This document shows, piece after piece, positions 1 to 5,531 of a DNA stretch of 8,608 nt (positions are counted from its first letter, which is position 1; each line of letters opens with the position of its first letter). A program made the translations under genes and the position numbers. The notes under the pieces are model-generated. The model was given only the letters and a program-made list of their open reading frames with translations, searched no databases and was not told the origin of the DNA. Source of the stretch: an uncultured Clostridia bacterium (GTDB lineage: Bacteria > Bacillota > Clostridia > Oscillospirales > Butyricicoccaceae); NCBI GenBank assembly GCA_947856675.1, contig CANUCM010000102.1, positions 1 to 8,608 on the forward strand, written 5' to 3'.

Positions 1-315
1 GACTTTGTGCTGGACGGAAAATACACTATCCATTCCGGCCCGTACTCCGGGCTGCCGCAGGTTGTGGTGCCGGACGGCATTTACCAGTGCGAAACCATGC
101 TGGGGCTGTACCGGTTCCACGTAAGGGACCCCACCCGGTTTAAAAAAGACCTGCGCATCGAGGTGCAGGACTTGGGCTGGAGCACCGATCATCTGCGCTA
201 CCTGCCGCGCCAGGATGACTTTTCTTCGGTAGCCTACTGGTATCAGACGCTCCCGACCAAGCCGTTCCCGCCGCTTCCCGACTGGCACAGAATCAACGTG
301 GCAATGTATCCTTAA
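1..315 (+). CDS. DUF2961 / GH172-family protein, C-terminal fragment (5' end outside window)
   Basis: The reading frame is open from the first base and stops at 313-315, giving 104 residues of a protein whose start lies left of the window. By eye its last part aligns with the C-terminal end of the complete gene that follows: LYRFH, DP.RF, LGW and SSVAYWYQT are shared, about 33 of 57 aligned positions. It is therefore a tandem paralogue. DUF2961 proteins form glycoside hydrolase family 172, whose characterised members act on fructofuranose and arabinofuranose linkages (difructose dianhydride I synthase/hydrolase, arabinofuranosidase types). The visible part is the C-terminal portion of the jelly-roll region and lacks the conserved acidic motif, so activity cannot be judged. 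The next gene starts 35 bp downstream on the same strand, which suggests an operon. Substrate unknown. Confidence 0.8.
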   Translation, partial: DFVLDGKYTIHSGPYSGLPQVVVPDGIYQCETMLGLYRFHVRDPTRFKKDLRIEVQDLGWSTDHLRYLPRQDDFSSVAYWYQTLPTKPFPPLPDWHRINVAMYP

Positions 316-350
316 TCTGCAAAGCAGGCAAAAAGGAGTGAGTGTGAAGT

Positions 351-1502
351 ATGTTTAACATTACAAAAATTACAAGCGGAAAAACCCGGCTGTTCTCTCC
401 TGAAAATGTGTATGGCGAAAAAGGAAAAGGAGGTATGGCCGATATCACCCCCGAGCCGCAGCCCGAGGTTGAGCGCATTGGACAGGTGTGGATGGGCGTA
501 AATCCCAGCGCGCGGGAGCTGGGGCAGAAATGGAAGGTAAGACCCTTTATCTTTTTGCCCAAGCAGTCGGTAACAACGATTATGGACACCGACGGTCCGG
601 GACGCATTACACATATGTGGATGACGGTGTTTAAGCGCTGGTATCGTGAAATCATTCTGCGCATTTACTGGGATAACGAGCAAACACCCAGTGTGGAATG
701 CCCTTTGGGCGACTTTTTCGGCTGCGGCTTTTCAGAAAATGTCAATGTCCTGGCCCTGCCTATCAATTCAAACCCGACGGGCGGACTGAACTCATTTTTC
801 CCCATGCCGTTTCGCAAGCATTGCAAAATTACGCTGGAAAATATGGCGCCTCAGGCTTCGCCGTGGTTCTATTATGCCATTACGATGGAAGAAGGTCCGG
901 TAGAGGACGACGAGGGGTATTTCCATGCGCAGTTCAGACAGAACATTCCGCTGCCGTATATGCAGGACCACGTGATTGTCGACGGAATTAAGGGCCGCGG
1001 ACAATATGTTGGAACAAGCATCAGCTGGCAGCAGAACAGCAATGTGTGGTACGGCGAAGGAGAGTTTAAAGCTTTTATTGACGGCGATACCGAGTTTCCC
1101 ACGTACTGCACCACGGGAACCGAGGATTATTTTGGCGGAGCATGGGGATTTGGCCAGAACTTCAGCGCCCCGTTTTTCGGAAACTACGATTTCGCACATG
1201 CAAAAGATCCCACACTGCCGTTTACCGTGGTAGGCAACCGCCACTGTCTGTATCGCTTCCATATTCTTGACCCCATCCGGTTTGAAAGTGATTTCAAGGC
1301 GACGATTCAGGCGCTGGGGTGGCGGCAGGAGCATCGGTATATGCCGCTGCAGGACAATATTTCATCGGTGGCCTACTGGTATCAGACCGAGCCGCACCAG
1401 CCGTTCCCGTTTATTGGGACACGTGACGACCTTGAGGTTATCAACGGCGAAAACCGGGACGATATGCAGTATGATTTTGACCCGATGAAGCCGGTCAAAT
1501 AA
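351..1502 (+). CDS. DUF2961 / GH172-family glycoside hydrolase-like protein
   Basis: Complete 383-residue protein. The start ATG at 351 follows AAAAGGAG at 331-338 with a rather long 12-nt gap; an in-frame stop at 345 rules out an earlier start. DUF2961 hallmarks are ENVYGEKGKGG (residues 18-28), DGPGRITHMW (81-90), the acidic stretch GEGEFKAFIDGD (235-246), GTEDYFGGAWGF (256-267) and a C-terminal SSVAYWYQT block (338-346). In characterised GH172 enzymes two glutamates about 20 residues apart are catalytic. Here E236 or E238 with E258 of GTEDYF fits that spacing, but the assignment is by analogy. There is no signal peptide or membrane segment, so it is probably cytoplasmic. It lies between a paralogue (35 bp upstream) and a PF07090 protein (16 bp downstream), evidently one transcript. 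Family is secure; substrate (fructan, arabinan or another furanoside) is unknown. Confidence 0.88.
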   Translation: MFNITKITSGKTRLFSPENVYGEKGKGGMADITPEPQPEVERIGQVWMGVNPSARELGQKWKVRPFIFLPKQSVTTIMDTDGPGRITHMWMTVFKRWYREIILRIYWDNEQTPSVECPLGDFFGCGFSENVNVLALPINSNPTGGLNSFFPMPFRKHCKITLENMAPQASPWFYYAITMEEGPVEDDEGYFHAQFRQNIPLPYMQDHVIVDGIKGRGQYVGTSISWQQNSNVWYGEGEFKAFIDGDTEFPTYCTTGTEDYFGGAWGFGQNFSAPFFGNYDFAHAKDPTLPFTVVGNRHCLYRFHILDPIRFESDFKATIQALGWRQEHRYMPLQDNISSVAYWYQTEPHQPFPFIGTRDDLEVINGENRDDMQYDFDPMKPVK

Positions 1503-1518
1503 TAAGGGGGAAAGATGC

Positions 1519-2277
1519 ATGAGCCAGCCGGTTTCCATTTTGTTTGTAGGCGAATCCTGCTTTTCGACGCACACAGAGTATAAGGGCGTTGACCATTTTG
1601 CCGAAACCAATTATCATGAGTCAGCGCAGATTATGAAAGAGCTGTTTGAGTCGCTCGGGCACAGATTTACCCACATCCCCTGCCACCTTGTGCCAAAACT
1701 GTATCCCAAAACGCTCGAGGAGTTTCGCCGGTATGACGTGGTTCTGTTCAGCGATGTGGGCACTAATACGTTTTTGCTGCTTCCCGAAATGGTAAAAACG
1801 GGAAAACGTGTGACTAATCTCCTTAAGCTGACCTGTGATTATGTCAAAGAGGGCGGCGGGTTTGGCATGATTGGCGGGTATATGACCTTCCAGGGCTTTG
1901 AAGCCAAGGGCAAATGGAAAGGCTCGCACATTGAAAAAATCCTGCCGGTGGAACTGCTGTGCATGGACGACCGCTGCGAGGTGCCCGAAGGAGCCGATCT
2001 TTGCTGCCGGCCGGACTCCCACCCGATTTTGAAGGGAATGCCGGAAAAGTGGCCGTATATCCTGGGATACAACAAGCTGATTGCGCGTGAAAATGCCGAT
2101 GTGCTGGTGGAGTTTGAAGGGGATCCCATTATTTCGGCAGCGCAGGTCGGAAAGGGCAGAACACTCGCATATGCGACCGACTGTACGCCGCACTGGGCGC
2201 CGCAGGCCATGTACCAATGGGAATATTACCCCCGGCTGTGGGATAATATTGTTCACTGGCTGGCGGCGCGGGAATAA
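1519..2277 (+). CDS. PF07090-type glutamine amidotransferase-like (ThuA-like fold) protein
   Basis: Complete 252-residue protein starting at ATG 1519, with AAGGGGGA at 1504-1511 as ribosome binding site; ATG 1515 is out of frame. The N-terminus (SILFVGESCF, then H.E...IMKELFESLGH) and the central GGGFGMIGGYMTFQG (residues about 112-126) followed by ILPVEL match the putative glutamine amidotransferase family PF07090 (DUF1355), related to ThuA. The later segments HPILKGMPEKWP and GKGRTLAYATDCTPHW are also typical. The GGY stretch occupies the nucleophile-elbow position and has no cysteine there, so a true glutaminase is unlikely. ThuA-like proteins often lie beside sugar-metabolism genes, where a role in converting sugar derivatives is proposed but poorly established. 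It is the last gene of the operon with two GH172 proteins; a strong terminator begins at its stop codon. No signal peptide. Precise reaction unknown. Confidence 0.82.
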   Translation: MSQPVSILFVGESCFSTHTEYKGVDHFAETNYHESAQIMKELFESLGHRFTHIPCHLVPKLYPKTLEEFRRYDVVLFSDVGTNTFLLLPEMVKTGKRVTNLLKLTCDYVKEGGGFGMIGGYMTFQGFEAKGKWKGSHIEKILPVELLCMDDRCEVPEGADLCCRPDSHPILKGMPEKWPYILGYNKLIARENADVLVEFEGDPIISAAQVGKGRTLAYATDCTPHWAPQAMYQWEYYPRLWDNIVHWLAARE

Positions 2278-2315
2278 AAAAACTGCCTTCGGCGACAGCC
2301 GAAGGCAGTTTTTTG
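2278..2315. terminator. Bidirectional intrinsic terminator between the convergent GH172 operon and lacI-type gene
   Basis: A perfect 13-bp stem (2281-2293 with 2298-2310) has a GACA loop, an A-run on the left (2278-2282) and a T-run on the right (2309-2314). Read on + it terminates the operon ending at 2277. Read on - the A-run becomes a T-run, so it can also stop transcription from the regulator that ends at 2407. Confidence 0.93.
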
Positions 2316-2316
2316 T

Positions 2317-2361
2317 TCAAAGGGCGTTAAAGCCGCGTATGCGCCGGGCAGCCGGGTCTTT
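2317..2361 (-). pseudogene. Possible remnant resembling the 3' end of rpe
   Basis: On the - strand this stretch encodes KDPAARRIRGFNAL followed by TGA (2317-2319). The rpe gene ends KAPDLARRIRDFKNL followed by TAA. The DNA at 2327-2350 matches 3650-3673 at 23 of 24 positions, including 17 identical bases, and both copies use the same reading frame. The copy lies between the lacI-type stop codon and the terminator and is in frame with lacI. Upstream of it the similarity fades. It may be a duplicated scrap of an epimerase gene or a small dispersed repeat; it is too short to be functional alone. Confidence 0.4.
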
Positions 2362-2381
2362 GCAAGACAAAGCGGCGGCTG
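2349..2381. other. Imperfect hairpin downstream of the lacI-type gene
   Basis: Nested inverted repeats pair 2349-2354 (CAGCCG) with 2376-2381 (CGGCTG) and 2358-2362 (CTTTG) with 2368-2372 (CAAAG), separated by a 3x3 internal loop and closed by a 5-nt loop. No T-run follows on either strand, so it is not a standard terminator. It may stabilise the lacI-type 3' end or be incidental in GC-rich DNA. Confidence 0.3.
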
Positions 2382-2406
2382 CGGGCCGGGTCTGCGAAGC
2401 TCTTGC

Positions 2407-3435
2407 TTATTGCTTCGGCAGCTTGCTGTTCAGAAACTTAACCGAGTTCCCGTAAATAATGGAAGAATTGATGGTGTATTCCTTGTGTCCGGCGTGCGGG
2501 CTGATCAGCTTGCGCAGCACCATTTCGCCGGTTTCCTGACCAATACGCACAAGATCCTGTCCCACATGCGTCAGCTTCAGGCTGAACAGCCAGGGCAGGC
2601 TGATGTTGCCGTAGGACACGACAGAGATGGTGTCGGGCACGGCAATGCCGAGATCCAGGCAGGCGCGCAGCACCGATTCGGCGCGCTTGTTGTTGGTGGC
2701 GAAGATGGCGGTGGGGCGCTCTTCGGGCGAAAGCGAGCACAGCATGGAACGCACGTCCTCATAGCATTCGATGCGCTGCTCGTGGACAATCAGGCGGGGA
2801 TCGGGCGTCAGGCCGTGGTCGCGCATGGCCTTGACGTAGCTGAGGTAGCGGCTGTAGGAAGTGTGGACATGCAGGTCGCCGGTGATGACGCCGATGCGCC
2901 TGTGTCCGCAGTCGATAAGGTAGGAAACCAGGTCGTAGGAGCTGGTTTCGTTGTCTTCGGTAACGGTGTCCATGTCGAGCCCGTCGATCAGACGGTCGAC
3001 GAAAATAATGGGGACATCGGTTCTGCGCAGCTGCTCAAAATAGGAGGCTTCGGTCTGGCAGGTTGTGGTGACGATGGCATCGACTTTTTTCTCAAGGAAC
3101 ATTTCGATGATCTGCTGTTCTTTAAAGGGGTTTTCCTCGTGATCAGCGATGATGATGCTGTAGCCGCTCGAGGACAGGGTTTTTTCGATGCCCTTGACGA
3201 GCTGCATGAAGAAGCTGTTGGACAGATCGGCGATGACGACGCCGATGAGAAAGGTTTTTTGCGCTTTCAGGCTGCGCGCGATGCCGTCGGGACGATAATG
3301 CAGTTCGGCGATAGCGGCCTGTACACGTTGACGGGCAGCGTCGCTGACCGGATAGTTCCCGTTGATGACGCGCGATACGGTGGCAATGCCGACGCCGGCT
3401 TCACGTGCGACGTCCTTGATGGTTGTTTTTCCCAT
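2407..3435 (-). CDS. LacI/GalR-family transcriptional regulator
   Basis: Complete 342-residue protein, the usual length for the family, starting at ATG 3435 with GAGG shortly upstream. Residues about 4-27 (TIKDVAREAGVGIATVSRVI) form the LacI helix-turn-helix, and RPDGIARSLK (48-57) is the hinge helix that inserts in the DNA minor groove. Residues about 60-335 form the periplasmic-binding-protein-like effector domain, including LIGVVIADLSNSFF and the DVPIIFVDR and HRRIGVITGD strands. Where many relatives have VVGFDD before the last third, this protein has VVSYGN, so the effector pocket differs. Such proteins bind sugars or sugar phosphates and control catabolic genes. It converges on the GH172 operon and could regulate it, but this is inferred from proximity only. 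It has its own promoter at 3477-3504. Confidence 0.93.
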   Translation of the reverse strand: MGKTTIKDVAREAGVGIATVSRVINGNYPVSDAARQRVQAAIAELHYRPDGIARSLKAQKTFLIGVVIADLSNSFFMQLVKGIEKTLSSSGYSIIIADHEENPFKEQQIIEMFLEKKVDAIVTTTCQTEASYFEQLRRTDVPIIFVDRLIDGLDMDTVTEDNETSSYDLVSYLIDCGHRRIGVITGDLHVHTSYSRYLSYVKAMRDHGLTPDPRLIVHEQRIECYEDVRSMLCSLSPEERPTAIFATNNKRAESVLRACLDLGIAVPDTISVVSYGNISLPWLFSLKLTHVGQDLVRIGQETGEMVLRKLISPHAGHKEYTINSSIIYGNSVKFLNSKLPKQ

Positions 3436-3476
3436 AAAAAACCTCGCAAAATAGAATGAAATTAAGGACGGAATAA

Positions 3477-3504
3477 ATTATAGACGATGGCGAAAAAAAG
3501 TCAA
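3477..3504 (-). promoter_or_regulatory. Sigma-70-type promoter of the lacI-type regulator
   Basis: On the - strand TTGACT (3499-3504) and TATAAT (3477-3482) are separated by 16 bp. This places the transcription start near 3470 and leaves a leader of about 35 nt to the ATG at 3435. No convincing palindromic LacI operator overlaps it. Confidence 0.75.
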
Positions 3505-3591
3505 AACGCGCTCCGGGCCAAAATCAGAGCGGTTATGGCCGGATTTGAAGAAATGGGGCGCGGCTTTTAAAAAAACCAAAGCGGTTTACGC

Positions 3592-3631
3592 AAAAAAATG
3601 CCTGCAGCGCCACAGTCGGGGCGGCAAGGCA
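3592..3631 (-). terminator. Intrinsic terminator downstream of rpe
   Basis: On the - strand TGCCT (3627-3631) pairs with AGGCA (3599-3603). Further imperfect GC pairing lies inside, and a T7 run follows (complement of 3592-3598). A T6 run at 3633-3638 on the other side might allow weak + strand activity. A second, shorter hairpin with a T-run (complement of about 3569-3588: AAACC, loop GCTTT, GGTTT, then T7) may act as a backup. Confidence 0.6.
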
Positions 3632-3639
3632 ATTTTTTA

Positions 3640-4287
3640 TTACAGGTTTTTAAAGTCGCGTATGCGCCGGGCAAGATCGGGGGCTTTGTACACCGCAGAG
3701 CCGGCCACCAGAATGTCGGCGCCCGCGCTGATGGCGGCCGGGGCCGTTTCCAGCGTGATGCCGCCGTCAATTTCAAGCTTGCAGGCAAGCCCGCGGCGCG
3801 TGATTTCCTGCCGCAGGGCGCGCAGCTTGGGCAGGCTTTCCGGCATAAAGCTCTGCCCGCCGAAGCCCGGCTCGACTGACATGACGAGCACCATGTCGCA
3901 AAGCTCCAGGCAGGGGAAGACCGCCTCGGCCGGGGTGCGCGGCTTAATGGTGAGCGCGGACTGCTTTCCAAGCTGCCGGATGCGGCGAAGCATAGCGGGC
4001 ATGTCCCCTTCGGCTTCCAGGTGGATGTTGACAAGGTCGGCTCCGGCTTTGGCAAAGGCGTCGATATACTTTTCCGGCTGGGAAATCATCAGGTGCACGT
4101 CAAGAAAGGCGTCGGTGCAGCGGCGCAGCGACTCGACCACGGGGACGCCGATGGAGATATTGGGCACAAAGTGGCCGTCCATCACGTCGACGTGAATCAT
4201 GTCGGCGCCGGCCTGCATGACACGCTGTACATCGCGGCCGAGCGCACAGAAGTCGGCGGACAGAATGGAAGGGGCGAGCAGGGCCAT
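3640..4287 (-). CDS. rpe: Ribulose-phosphate 3-epimerase
   Basis: Interconverts D-ribulose 5-phosphate and D-xylulose 5-phosphate in the pentose phosphate pathway, as a cytoplasmic TIM barrel. From ATG 4287 the protein has 215 residues, the usual size. It begins MALLAPSILSAD, matching the family start. Metal and catalytic residues are all present: H32 and D34 in HVDVMDGHF, H65 in DVHLMI, and D174 in EIDGGI. The VEPGFGGQ loop (138-145) and VAGSAVY phosphate-binding segment are also intact. An earlier in-frame ATG at 4299 would add four residues, but AAAGGA directly abuts it, whereas that same sequence sits about 10 nt before ATG 4287, so the shorter start is preferred. It is transcribed away from the lipoprotein gene and appears monocistronic within this window. 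Its 3' end is echoed by a short repeat beyond lacI. Confidence 0.95.
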   Translation of the reverse strand: MALLAPSILSADFCALGRDVQRVMQAGADMIHVDVMDGHFVPNISIGVPVVESLRRCTDAFLDVHLMISQPEKYIDAFAKAGADLVNIHLEAEGDMPAMLRRIRQLGKQSALTIKPRTPAEAVFPCLELCDMVLVMSVEPGFGGQSFMPESLPKLRALRQEITRRGLACKLEIDGGITLETAPAAISAGADILVAGSAVYKAPDLARRIRDFKNL

Positions 4288-4317
4288 GGCAAAACACATC
4301 CTTTACGCATATAGTGA

Positions 4318-4392
4318 AGCAGCAGCGCTGGTTTCCAGCGGGCGAGCCGACCGCCGCGAGGGCCGGACGGCTTTGCGCGGACGGCTGCTGCT
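4318..4392. other. Structured intergenic element with nested inverted repeats
   Basis: A perfect 9-bp inverted repeat (4318-4326 AGCAGCAGC with 4384-4392 GCTGCTGCT) encloses a separate hairpin CGCTGG-TTT-CCAGCG (4326-4340) and two direct copies of GGACGGCT (4365-4372 and 4379-4386), either of which could pair with AGCCG near 4346-4350. Read on - it would lie in the rpe leader; read on + it would lie upstream of the lipoprotein. No known riboswitch class was recognised. Confidence 0.4.
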
Positions 4393-4402
4393 GTTTATAA
4401 TA

Positions 4403-4429
4403 GGGGAGCCGCCTTCATGGCGGCTCCCC
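4403..4429. other. Perfect 11-bp hairpin in the rpe/lipoprotein intergenic region
   Basis: GGGGAGCCGCC (4403-4413) and GGCGGCTCCCC (4419-4429) are exact inverted repeats around a TTCAT loop. The genes on each side diverge, so no gene is obviously terminated here. The flanks are TATTATAA on - and AGCTGTTTT on +, poor as terminator T-tracts. A leader structure or attenuator of rpe is possible. Confidence 0.5.
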
Positions 4430-4431
4430 AG

Positions 4432-4456
4432 CTGTTTTGAAAAACAGGGGTATAAT
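4432..4456 (+). promoter_or_regulatory. Palindrome next to a TATAAT box upstream of the lipoprotein gene (tentative promoter/operator)
   Basis: CTGTTTT (4432-4438) and AAAACAG (4441-4447) form a 16-bp palindrome with a GA centre. Three bases later is TATAAT (4451-4456), which would give a leader of about 70 nt to ATG 4533. No good -35 box lies at the expected distance; the palindrome covers that zone. It could be an activator or repressor site, or simply a small hairpin. Confidence 0.35.
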
Positions 4457-4532
4457 TCAGTGTACCATATTTTTTGCGCGATGGGAACATCTGCCGGGGG
4501 AAAACGTCCAAAGGCCAAAGGAGGGATTTGCC

Positions 4533-5498
4533 ATGAAAAGAAGAATCGGGCGAGCCGGCCTTGCGCTGCTGCTGCTGTTGCTGCTGGCCGGATGTGCCGC
4601 GGGCAGCGGCATGGACGGGGAAACCGCGGCGCAGGAAATTGGCAGTGCCGCGGCGCCGGGCGAAGCGCCGCAGGCGGATGCGGCAGAGCAGGGTACGGCA
4701 GACTCAAACGTCTCTCTGGCGCCGCAGGCGGATGCGGAAGAGATGCTCAGCGGGCGCAAGGTGATCCAAAACGCCGATTTCTCTTTGGAAACGCTGGAAT
4801 ATGAAGAAACCGTCGATGCCATCCAGGCGCTGGTCAGCGCCAGCGGCGGGTATGTCGAGCGCAGCAGCACCGAGGGCAGCGGCGTGCTGGACGGCGGCTC
4901 CGGCTGGCGGTGCGCCAGCTTTACGGTGCGCGTTCCGGCTGCGGGGCTGACGGAGTTTTCCGAAGCGCTGGGCGAGTGCGGCAGCGTGACAAACAGCAGC
5001 TTTTATACAAACGAAGTGACGGATTATTATTACGACACCGAAGCCCACCTCAAAAGCCTGCAGCTGCAGGAGGAGCGGCTGCTGGAAATTCTGTCCAAGG
5101 CAACGCAGCTGGAGGAAGTCATTACGCTGGAAACATCGCTGGCCGATGTGCGCTATCAGATTGAGAGCCTGCAGGGGACGCTGCGCAGGCTGGATTCACA
5201 GGTCGAGCTGTCAACGGTCAATATTTTCGTGCAGGAGGTCAGTGAATACTCGCCCGGGCAGAGCAGGCCGCGCAGTCTGGGTCAGCGCATTGCGGCAGAG
5301 TTTTCTGAAAGCATGCAGTCGCTCCGGCGGGCGGGCGAAAACTTCCTGGTCTTTTTCCTCGGCAACATTGTGAGCATCGCGGTGTGGGCGGCCGTGCTGG
5401 TCTGTGTGGTCGTGCTTGTGCGCCGCAGGCTGAAAAAGCGCGCCGCAAAGGGGCCGGGAAAGCCTTCCGGGGACACGCCGGAAAAGCCTGAAAAATAA
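4533..5498 (+). CDS. DUF4349-domain membrane-anchored lipoprotein
   Basis: Complete 321-residue protein starting at ATG 4533, with AAAGGAGGG at 4517-4525 as a strong ribosome binding site; the frame extends 5' to 4437 but lacks such a site. Residues 1-20 are a lipoprotein signal (KRR, then a leucine-rich core) ending in the lipobox LAG-C21. Residues 22-70 form an Ala/Gly/Glu-rich low-complexity linker carrying APQADA twice. DUF4349 covers about 73-298: RKVIQNADFSLET, the GGYVERSS segment, VRVPAAGLTEFSEAL, TNEVTDYYYDTEAHLKSL, and a likely coiled coil at about 168-222. A transmembrane helix (about 271-296) is followed by a basic cytoplasmic tail. It is thus anchored at both ends with the domain outside the cell. 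Function is unknown; a role in envelope sensing or organisation is only a guess. Confidence 0.88.
   Translation: MKRRIGRAGLALLLLLLLAGCAAGSGMDGETAAQEIGSAAAPGEAPQADAAEQGTADSNVSLAPQADAEEMLSGRKVIQNADFSLETLEYEETVDAIQALVSASGGYVERSSTEGSGVLDGGSGWRCASFTVRVPAAGLTEFSEALGECGSVTNSSFYTNEVTDYYYDTEAHLKSLQLQEERLLEILSKATQLEEVITLETSLADVRYQIESLQGTLRRLDSQVELSTVNIFVQEVSEYSPGQSRPRSLGQRIAAEFSESMQSLRRAGENFLVFFLGNIVSIAVWAAVLVCVVVLVRRRLKKRAAKGPGKPSGDTPEKPEK
4665..4737 (+). repeat. In-frame 19-bp direct repeat in the lipoprotein linker
   Basis: The same 19 bases occur at 4665-4683 and 4719-4737, 54 bp apart and in the same frame, encoding APQADA twice within the linker after the lipobox. This suggests slippage or local duplication in a spacer under weak sequence constraint. 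Confidence 0.8.
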
Positions 5499-5500
5499 AG

Positions 5501-5531
5501 AAAAAAACACCGCTTTCGCGGTGTTTTTTTA
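5501..5531. terminator. Bidirectional terminator between lipoprotein and metal ATPase genes
   Basis: The stem ACACCGC (5507-5513) and GCGGTGT (5518-5524) has a TTTC loop, seven As on the left (5501-5507) and seven or more Ts on the right. It stops + transcription after the lipoprotein. Read on -, the left A-run supplies the T-tract for the ATPase operon. The - strand stop codon of the ATPase (5529-5531) lies in the T-run itself. Confidence 0.92.

Noticed and set aside
2410..3459. A 349-codon open frame on + antisense to the lacI-type gene
   Set aside because: The product is Gly/Asp/Val-rich without family features, while the - strand frame has clear LacI domains, a promoter and a ribosome binding site.
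3576..3594. A LacI-like operator (GTAAACCGCTTTGGTT on -)
   Set aside because: Only one half matches the LacI-family consensus. It lies over 70 bp upstream of the lacI-type promoter and is better explained as a small hairpin with a T-run after rpe.
4308..4339. A possible rpe promoter (TGGAAA, 18 bp, TATATG on -)
   Set aside because: Boxes match poorly, and the start site would fall inside the ribosome binding site, leaving almost no leader.
4314..4400. A possible small peptide starting at GTG 4314 on +
   Set aside because: No ribosome binding site, a composition dictated by CTG/CAG repeats and an inverted repeat, and no conservation that could be judged.
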